DNA from: Nitrospinales bacterium
GTDB lineage: Bacteria > Nitrospinota_A > UBA7883 > JACRGQ01
Assembly (NCBI GenBank): GCA_023248615.1
Contig: JAHFEI010000035.1
Location: forward strand, 1,793 to 12,171
Direction: 5' to 3'
Length of the DNA stretch: 10,379 bases
This document shows positions 4,933-10,379 of the stretch, piece after piece (position 1 is the first letter of the stretch; each line of letters opens with the position of its first letter). The position numbers and the translations under genes were made by a program. A model generated the notes under the pieces. That model saw only the letters and a list, made by a program, of their open reading frames with translations, made no database searches and was not told where the DNA came from.

Positions 4933-5973
4933 GTGCCGATACGGCGCAAGATGCCCGTTTTCCACCCGCCTTCCTGCCGGGGCGGGCTTATAGTCACCGC
5001 TAGCGGACGTAGCACGCTGGAAATTCCGCACGTCCCGCATTTCCGGGAGCTATGCGGGATAAACGACGAGCAACTCCGGTTTATCGAAAAGATTTTCGAT
5101 GTCGGCATAACGGCCCGCAACGATTCCATCCAGATAGCCGGTAGCGATGCGGACACCCGGCGGGTATCCCGGCTTTTGCAGGAGCTGGACGAGCTGTTGT
5201 CGCGTGGCGTAGCCGTATCGCCGGACGACACCAAGTTCATAACCCAATACTTCCACGAGAACCGGGGCGAGACTTCGGTGGCCAGCATTTTTTCCGACGA
5301 TGTGCGGGTGCAGACGGCGCGCAAGATTGTCACCCCGCGTAGCATAGCGCAAAGGAGCTATGTACATTCGCTGGTGAACACCGATATCGTGATAGCCATC
5401 GGCCCCGCAGGCACGGGCAAAACGTACCTTGCGATGGCGGTGGCGGTATCCGACCTTTTGAAAAAGAAAATTGCCCGCATAGTGCTTACGCGCCCTGCGG
5501 TAGAGGCGGGGGAGAGCCTGGGCTTTTTGCCCGGCAACCTAGATGAAAAGATAACCCCATACTTGCGCCCGTTGTACGATGCGATTTACGACCTTTTGGG
5601 GCCGGACAAGCTACGCACCATGACGGAGCAGGGGCAGATAGAGGTTGCGCCGCTTGCCTACATGCGCGGGCGCACGCTCAACGATTCGTTCATCATCCTG
5701 GACGAGGCGCAAAACTGCACGTCGGAGCAGATGAAGATGTTCCTCACCCGGCTTGGCACAAATTCCAAGGCGGCCATCACCGGCGACGTTACGCAGATAG
5801 ACCTGCCGCGCGGCAAGCCGTCCGGCCTGGTGGAAGCGCGCAATATCCTTACAGGCATAGAGGGGATAGACATAGTCTATTTTTCAAAGCGCGATGTGGT
5901 GCGCCACTCGCTGGTGGCGAAAATAATAAACGCCTACGAGATGTACGACGAATCGTTGGGTAAAGGGCAGTAG
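4933..5973 (+). CDS. phoH: PhoH family ATPase
   Basis: 346 residues from GTG 4933 (340 from ATG 4951), the usual size of the PhoH/YbeZ family. Residues ~28-120 form the N-terminal region (LEIPHVPHFRELCGINDEQL, with a KH-like IQIAGSDADTRRV). The P-loop ATPase domain follows: Walker A GPAGTGKT (157-164), TRPAVEAGESLGFLPG (187-201), Walker B FIILDEAQN (253-261) and TRLGTNSKAAITGDVTQIDLP (272-291). It is cytoplasmic, with a presumed role in RNA metabolism; its partner YbeY lies two genes on. The start is uncertain. GTG 4933 has GGGG about 7 bases upstream; ATG 4951 has no obvious ribosome binding site. Residues 7-20 are partly encoded by a GC palindrome and look unconserved. The PgpH-type gene follows after 3 bases. 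The family's phosphate-starvation link is from E. coli and unproven here. Confidence 0.93.
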   Translation: MPIRRKMPVFHPPSCRGGLIVTASGRSTLEIPHVPHFRELCGINDEQLRFIEKIFDVGITARNDSIQIAGSDADTRRVSRLLQELDELLSRGVAVSPDDTKFITQYFHENRGETSVASIFSDDVRVQTARKIVTPRSIAQRSYVHSLVNTDIVIAIGPAGTGKTYLAMAVAVSDLLKKKIARIVLTRPAVEAGESLGFLPGNLDEKITPYLRPLYDAIYDLLGPDKLRTMTEQGQIEVAPLAYMRGRTLNDSFIILDEAQNCTSEQMKMFLTRLGTNSKAAITGDVTQIDLPRGKPSGLVEARNILTGIEGIDIVYFSKRDVVRHSLVAKIINAYEMYDESLGKGQ

Positions 5974-5976
5974 GGC

Positions 5977-8511
5977 ATGCCGCACAGGACGCCGCCCGGG
6001 GATAAAAGCAAGAGCGCTTCGCAAAGGCTGAAGGACAGTTCCATGCAGTTGCGGGGCATCTATCTTGGGCGGAAGCGCACCATAGACAACCTGCGGGAGG
6101 GGTTGCGGGAATATTTCGCCAGCGATACCCGTTTTTACGCCGTGTTCGGCACAGCGGTGTTTGCTGTGGCGTTCGCGATTTTCGTGCCTGCCAGCAACCT
6201 TACTTCCGAGGTATTCCGGGAGGGGGAGGTCGTACACCGGAACATTTACGCCCCTGCCGACCTGACGGTGGAGGACCAGGCAAGCACCTATAAAAAGCGG
6301 ATGCAGGTTTCCGAATCGGTGCGCGATATCTACAGCCTGGATACGTCGGTCTTGCGGTCTGCGGACGAGAAGTTGAAAAAAGCCATTGCCATAATGCAAC
6401 AGGGGTATTCAAGGAACGAGCCTGCGGCGTACCGCTCTGTCATGCGGGGGCTGGAAGAGAGGGAGCTTATGGAACTTGGCCCGGCAGGCGCGGCTATGGC
6501 GGAGAGCCGCCTTGTTTCGCAAGAGGCCCTGCGCCGCTACGAATCCACCACGGGGTTCGCCAACCTTGAAAAACTTTTCCGCGATGAGCTTGGGATTCCG
6601 ATGCCGAAGGAGGCCGTGGACGTATTGCGGGCGCACCACTACCGCCCGCACATAGGGGAGTGGTTGTCCGCCGTGCTTGCCGAGGCGATGGAAACCGGCG
6701 TGGCTACGGACAAGAAGGCCCTGCCGCCCACCAGCCACAAGGGCATCGCGCTTGTTAACGCGCAGTCCGGAGAAAATGCCGGTTCGCTGGATTACCAGGA
6801 CATCATGGATGTGCAGGAAGCGCGGCTTTTTGTGCGGACGCGGCTGGGAGAACTGATGGCCTCGCAGCCGCTATCGTTGCAAAAGGTGGCGACGGCAATG
6901 GCGGAAAACCTGGTATCTCCGAACCTTTTTTATAACCGCGCCAAAACGGTGGAGCGGAGGAAATCTGTGCGCGATGCCGTTCCGGTCATTTCCTACCAGG
7001 TTAAAAAGGGCGAACTGATAGTGAGGGAAGGGGAGAGGATGACCCCGGAGCATCTGGCCAAGATAAAGATGGTAGGCTCCGGCCAGCGGTTCGGTGGGAC
7101 GGCGCAGGCCGTCGTAGGTTCCATGGCGTTCATCCTGATGGTTATTTTGGGGTGCGGTTTTTATGTGCGGAGCCATATGCCGGAACTTGCCGCCACGCGC
7201 CCGAATGCGGCGCTAATCGGGATTATCCTGCTTGCGCAGGCGGCGTTGCTACGGATGTTCCAGGCGTGGGCGGAAGTGTTTGCCACGCACAACCCGGACG
7301 TTTCGCTTAGTGCGTACCTCTACGCCGCGCCGTTTGCCGTGGCTCCATTGCTTGCGGCCATTTTCTTCACGCGTGGGGCGGCTGTGCTGGCGGCTATTGT
7401 AACCGCGCTTTCCGCCGGGATGCTGTTCCAGCCCACCCACCACTACATCTTCATCGCCTTCGCCGGTGGCATCGTGGCCGTGTTTCATGTGGGGCGCATC
7501 ATGCGCCGCTCCGAGGTCTGGCGTTTTGGCGTACGCCTTATGGGGGTAAACGTCGCAGTAACCGCCATGGTATGGATGATGGATGGGCAACTTTTCACGC
7601 GGGATTCGTTCAACAGCATGCTGTTTTGCATTGTGGGAAGCGTAATCACGGTAGCGCTGGCGCTTACGCTTTCCCCGCTTGTAGAATCGTATTTTCCGGT
7701 GGTCTCCGACATAAGGCTGTTGGAGCTTTTGGACCTTAACCACCCGTTGCTTGCCAAGATGGCGGTGGTGGCGCCAGGCACTTACCACCACAGCATAATA
7801 GTGGGGAACCTGGCGGAAGATGCCGCCGAGGCGATAGGCGCCAACCCGTTGCTGGCGCGTGTTGGCGCGTATTTCCACGACATAGGGAAAACGCACAAGC
7901 CGGAATATTTTATAGAGAACCAGCGCGACAACGTGAACAAGCACGATAACCTGAACCCTTCCATGAGCGCACTGATAATCACATCGCATGTAACGCGCGG
8001 GCTGGAGATGGCGCGGGAGCACAAGCTCATCCCGCAGATAAAAGACATGATAACGGAACACCACGGCACGCAACTGGTGGAGTACTTTTACCACCGCGCG
8101 AAAGAGGCGGAAAAAGACGGAGCGCCGGTGAGCGAGCAGAATTTCCGGTATCCGGGCCGGAAGCCGCACTCCAGGGAGTCGGCTATCGTGGCCCTGGCGG
8201 ATGTCGTTGAGGCCGCCTCCCGCACGCTGAAAAGCCCCACGTCTTCGCGGTTGCGGCAACTTGTGTCGAAAACTATTAACGATAAATTTGTGAACGGCCA
8301 GTTGGACCAATCGCACCTTACCCTGCATGACCTCAACAAAATTGGGGATAGCTTTGTCCGCACCCTTCACGGTATATTCCACTACAGGGTGGAGTATCCG
8401 GGAGACAAGATTGAAGACGAAGATAATGCTAACCTCAAGGCCGCTGGCCAGAGGGCCGAATTCCAGCAGGATAAGGAAAAGGCTTCGCCCAATATTAAAA
8501 GAGTTGTGTGA
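5977..8511 (+). CDS. pgpH: PgpH-type 7TM-HD phosphohydrolase (predicted cyclic-di-AMP phosphodiesterase)
   Basis: 844 residues with the classic 7TMR-HD layout: a first membrane segment (~53-72), a large extracytoplasmic 7TMR-HDED region (~73-370), about seven membrane helices (~375-568), then a cytoplasmic HD domain (~585-790). HD metal-site residues are visible: YHHS (H604, H605), FHDIGK (H634-D635), and TEHHGT (H695-H696), also DNLNPSMSA (657-665). In characterised homologues (Listeria PgpH; YqfF type) this domain hydrolyses cyclic-di-AMP to pApA; here that is inferred from homology. ATG 5977 lies 3 bases after phoH, with AAAGGG inside the phoH end as ribosome binding site. ATG 6043 is an alternative that shortens only the unconserved N-terminus. 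The position between phoH and ybeY is the usual one for this family. Residues ~815-844 are a charged, probably disordered tail whose DNA overlaps ybeY. Confidence 0.94.
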   Translation: MPHRTPPGDKSKSASQRLKDSSMQLRGIYLGRKRTIDNLREGLREYFASDTRFYAVFGTAVFAVAFAIFVPASNLTSEVFREGEVVHRNIYAPADLTVEDQASTYKKRMQVSESVRDIYSLDTSVLRSADEKLKKAIAIMQQGYSRNEPAAYRSVMRGLEERELMELGPAGAAMAESRLVSQEALRRYESTTGFANLEKLFRDELGIPMPKEAVDVLRAHHYRPHIGEWLSAVLAEAMETGVATDKKALPPTSHKGIALVNAQSGENAGSLDYQDIMDVQEARLFVRTRLGELMASQPLSLQKVATAMAENLVSPNLFYNRAKTVERRKSVRDAVPVISYQVKKGELIVREGERMTPEHLAKIKMVGSGQRFGGTAQAVVGSMAFILMVILGCGFYVRSHMPELAATRPNAALIGIILLAQAALLRMFQAWAEVFATHNPDVSLSAYLYAAPFAVAPLLAAIFFTRGAAVLAAIVTALSAGMLFQPTHHYIFIAFAGGIVAVFHVGRIMRRSEVWRFGVRLMGVNVAVTAMVWMMDGQLFTRDSFNSMLFCIVGSVITVALALTLSPLVESYFPVVSDIRLLELLDLNHPLLAKMAVVAPGTYHHSIIVGNLAEDAAEAIGANPLLARVGAYFHDIGKTHKPEYFIENQRDNVNKHDNLNPSMSALIITSHVTRGLEMAREHKLIPQIKDMITEHHGTQLVEYFYHRAKEAEKDGAPVSEQNFRYPGRKPHSRESAIVALADVVEAASRTLKSPTSSRLRQLVSKTINDKFVNGQLDQSHLTLHDLNKIGDSFVRTLHGIFHYRVEYPGDKIEDEDNANLKAAGQRAEFQQDKEKASPNIKRVV

Positions 8512-8845
8512 TCCGCAAGGGGAGCTGTCCATCCTCTTCACCGGCGATGCCGAGATGAAAACCCTGAACTGGCAGTACCGCAAAAAGAACAAGACGACCG
8601 ATGTGCTTTCATTCCCATCCGGCGGCGGGCCGGGGCCGAAAACCATCGGCGATATCATCATCTCCGTGCCTGTTGCGCGAAAGCAGGCGGCAAAGGCCGG
8701 GTGGTCGTTTGAGAAGGAAATACTTTTTCTTCTCATCCACGGCATATTGCACCTTTTGGGCTACGACCATGAGCGCGGCCCGAAGGAGGCGCACGAAATG
8801 GCCGAACTGCAAAGCAGGCTCATCAAGGTAGGGTACGGGGCATGA
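8426..8845 (+). CDS. ybeY: Endoribonuclease/rRNA maturation factor YbeY
   Basis: 139 residues, slightly short for the family. The zinc-binding signature H-x3-H-x5-H is intact as HGILHLLGYDH (H105, H109, H115). RKKNKTTDVLSFP (52-64) and GDIIISV (75-81) also match. YbeY is a metal-dependent RNase-like protein for 16S rRNA 3'-end maturation and ribosome quality control. ATG 8426 leaves 33 residues before the conserved ELSILFTGD strand, as expected, but places the first 86 bases inside the 3' end of the PgpH-type gene. A TTG at 8504 would nearly remove the overlap, but would delete the helix before that strand. The frame also extends to an ATG at 8327, which I consider too long. The stop overlaps the next start as ATGA (8842-8845), indicating translational coupling. 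Confidence 0.92.
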   Translation: MLTSRPLARGPNSSRIRKRLRPILKELCDPQGELSILFTGDAEMKTLNWQYRKKNKTTDVLSFPSGGGPGPKTIGDIIISVPVARKQAAKAGWSFEKEILFLLIHGILHLLGYDHERGPKEAHEMAELQSRLIKVGYGA

Positions 8846-9324
8846 AATTGCTTTGGGCGCCGTGGCGGCTGAAATACATACTTGGCGCCAAGGAGAAGGA
8901 TTGCATCTTCTGCGAGAAGCCGAAGGCGGGCAACGACAGGGAGCACTTTATACTCCACCGCGGGAAGTCCAACTTCATCATCCTGAACCTGTACCCGTAC
9001 AACAACGGGCATCTGATGGTGGTGCCTTACAAGCATGCCAGCGGCATCGGCGGCATAGGGCCGGAAGAGGCCGCCGAGATGATGGAACTGACGCAAAAAA
9101 GCGTAGGCGTACTCCAACGGAAATTTAACCCACAGGGATTCAATATCGGCATGAACCTGGGGTCTGCGGCAGGGGCGGGGATAGAGGAGCACCTGCACAT
9201 GCATGTTGTGCCGCGCTGGAACGGCGATACCAATTTCATGCCGGTGTTGGGCGAAACCAAGGTGATGCCGCAACATATCGAATCGACCTACGATAACCTG
9301 ATAGACGGCTTTTCCGGCCTGTAA
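8842..9324 (+). CDS. HIT family protein (Ap4A phosphorylase/FHIT-like)
   Basis: 160 residues. The histidine triad reads HLHMHVVPRW (H117, H119, H121), and NGHLMVVPYKH (55-65) is the paired HIT strand. The N-terminus LWAPWRLKYI followed by CIFCE (C21, C24) is typical of the bacterial subgroup with a CxxC zinc knuckle, often annotated as HIT or diadenosine-tetraphosphate hydrolase/phosphorylase. The expected activity is cleavage of dinucleoside polyphosphates or nucleotide phosphoramidates by way of a nucleotidyl-histidine intermediate; the exact substrate cannot be read from sequence. AAGGTAGGG (8825-8833) is a well-placed ribosome binding site, and the start overlaps the ybeY stop by 4 bases. 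mutS follows after 9 bases. No symbol is assigned because the family is heterogeneous. Confidence 0.93.
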   Translation: MKLLWAPWRLKYILGAKEKDCIFCEKPKAGNDREHFILHRGKSNFIILNLYPYNNGHLMVVPYKHASGIGGIGPEEAAEMMELTQKSVGVLQRKFNPQGFNIGMNLGSAAGAGIEEHLHMHVVPRWNGDTNFMPVLGETKVMPQHIESTYDNLIDGFSGL

Positions 9325-9333
9325 GCGGCTCCT

Positions 9334-10379
9334 ATGAGTTCACTCACCCCATTGATGCGCCAGTACCTGGCAATAAAACAAAACCACCCGGATTGCATAC
9401 TCTTCTTCCGCATGGGGGATTTCTACGAGATGTTTTTCGAGGATGCCGTAACCGCATCGCGCACGCTCAATATCGCGCTTACATCGCGTGACAAGGGGGA
9501 AGACGGCAAGACCCCCATGTGCGGCGTGCCATACCATGCGCTGGAAACGTACCTGGCGCGGATGGTGAACGGCGGACATAAGGTCGCCATATGCGAGCAG
9601 ATGGAAGACCCGAAAGAGGCCAAGGGGATAGTGAAGCGCGAAGTGGTGCGGATAGTCACCCCCGGCACACTCACAGAGGATTACCTGCTGGATGCAAAGT
9701 GCGCCAACCTTCTCGTGGCGGTAGCGTTTGCCGATGGCGTTGCCGGGCTTTCTGCCGCCGACCTTTCTACCGGCTCCTTTAACACGCGGGAATTTTCCGG
9801 GCCGAAGATGCGCGACCTGCTGGTGGATGAGCTGGCGCGGATGCAACCCAAAGAGGTGCTGGTTTCTTCCGGCCATGTCGGCGAGTTGCCGGAGGGGGTG
9901 GAAGATTTTAATTTGGAGAAAATAGATTTTCTCGCTTTCGACCCGGAAGAGGCGTACAAGCGGCTTTCCGAACAGCTTGGGGTAGCCACGCTGGATGGTT
10001 TCGGCCTTGTGGGGCGCGAGCTTGCGGTGAGCGCCGCCGGGGCGGTGCTTTGGTATGTTAAGAAAAACTCGCCCGACGCTTTGGTGTCCCTCGATTCCAT
10101 CAGGTGGGTGCATGCCGGTGATGAGATGGAGCTGGACGCCCCAACGATGCGGAACCTGGAGATATTGCAAAACCTTTCCGATGGCGGGCCGGAAGGGACT
10201 TTGGCGGAGGTGCTGGACAAGACGCGCACGCCGATGGGGGCGCGGCTACTGCGCGAGAGGCTGGTGAAGCCGCTTAAAAACCCGTTGCCAATAATGGCGC
10301 GGCAGGCGCTGGTAACTTCCTTTTTCAACAAACCGGCCTCTTGCGGCAGGTTCCGCGATTTTCTGGGGGAAGTGGGTGA
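9334..10379 (+). CDS. mutS: DNA mismatch repair protein MutS, N-terminal part (3' end outside window)
   Basis: 348 full codons are visible and the frame is open at the edge (the window ends two bases into a codon). The N-terminal mismatch-recognition domain is complete: TPLMRQYLAIKQNHPDCILFFRMGDFYEMF carries the F-Y-E mismatch-reading motif (F30, E32), followed by TSRDKGEDGKTPMCGVPYHALETYLARMVNGGHKVAICEQ and VKREVVRIVTPGT. The connector domain spans ~125-240, with the start of the lever/core region after it (LDAPTMRNLEI, RTPMGARLLRERLVKPL). The ATPase domain lies beyond the window. FYE and the GTLTED turn favour MutS1 over MutS2. ATG 9334 is the family-typical start, 9 bases after the HIT gene, with only a weak ribosome binding site (AGCGG). 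Membership in the phoH operon is inferred from spacing. Confidence 0.96.
   Translation, partial: MSSLTPLMRQYLAIKQNHPDCILFFRMGDFYEMFFEDAVTASRTLNIALTSRDKGEDGKTPMCGVPYHALETYLARMVNGGHKVAICEQMEDPKEAKGIVKREVVRIVTPGTLTEDYLLDAKCANLLVAVAFADGVAGLSAADLSTGSFNTREFSGPKMRDLLVDELARMQPKEVLVSSGHVGELPEGVEDFNLEKIDFLAFDPEEAYKRLSEQLGVATLDGFGLVGRELAVSAAGAVLWYVKKNSPDALVSLDSIRWVHAGDEMELDAPTMRNLEILQNLSDGGPEGTLAEVLDKTRTPMGARLLRERLVKPLKNPLPIMARQALVTSFFNKPASCGRFRDFLGEVG

Noticed and set aside
7249..8745. 498-codon minus-strand open frame opposite the PgpH-type gene and ybeY
   Set aside because: It lies antisense to two well-supported genes. The His/Arg/Val-rich translation is typical of shadow frames in GC-rich DNA, and no domain is recognisable.
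9340..10170. 276-codon minus-strand open frame opposite mutS
   Set aside because: Antisense shadow; the + strand carries unmistakable MutS motifs.

Overview
This window looks like chromosomal DNA from a free-living bacterium with fairly high G+C, probably Gram-negative. The deltaproteobacterial or Nitrospinota-like style is only an impression; no marker here fixes the phylum. Every gene I accept lies on the + strand. There are no rRNA, tRNA, CRISPR or transposase features.

Region 1 (1-2366) is an arginine-biosynthesis run: the 3' end of argD (acetylornithine aminotransferase), argF (ornithine carbamoyltransferase) and argG (argininosuccinate synthase). Overlaps and gaps are very short, so these are almost certainly co-transcribed. 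Together they cover the acetylornithine-transamination, citrulline and argininosuccinate steps. The usual next gene, argH, does not follow.

Region 2 (2367-4932) is the accessory part and the only unusual stretch. One gene (2590-4380) encodes a repetitive, pentapeptide-repeat-like beta-helix protein of 596 aa with two C-terminal membrane segments. It is visibly more AT-rich than its neighbours. It is bracketed by three near-identical direct copies of an intergenic repeat: 2387-2522 upstream, and 4410-4525 plus 4609-4744 downstream. Each copy begins at a TACAGG...CCTGTA hairpin and carries a second CCTCCCC/GGGGAGG hairpin near its right end. The repeat-flanked layout suggests a cassette that was inserted, or could be lost, by recombination. 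The protein also has recent internal duplications: three 135-bp units, and a 15-bp VVKET-type array.

Region 3 (4933-10379) is a housekeeping operon: phoH (PhoH-like ATPase), a PgpH-type 7TM-HD phosphohydrolase (predicted cyclic-di-AMP phosphodiesterase), ybeY (rRNA endonuclease/maturation factor), a HIT-family nucleotide hydrolase or transferase, and the 5' part of mutS, which runs off the window. The genes are 3 bp apart, overlapping, or 9 bp apart. A plausible extended -10 promoter lies at 4832-4861. phoH-pgpH-ybeY is a common bacterial neighbourhood; HIT and mutS are here its downstream partners.

I do not see a defence system or other clearly new multi-gene system. The best candidate for something undescribed is the repeat-flanked beta-helix membrane protein together with its structured repeat family.
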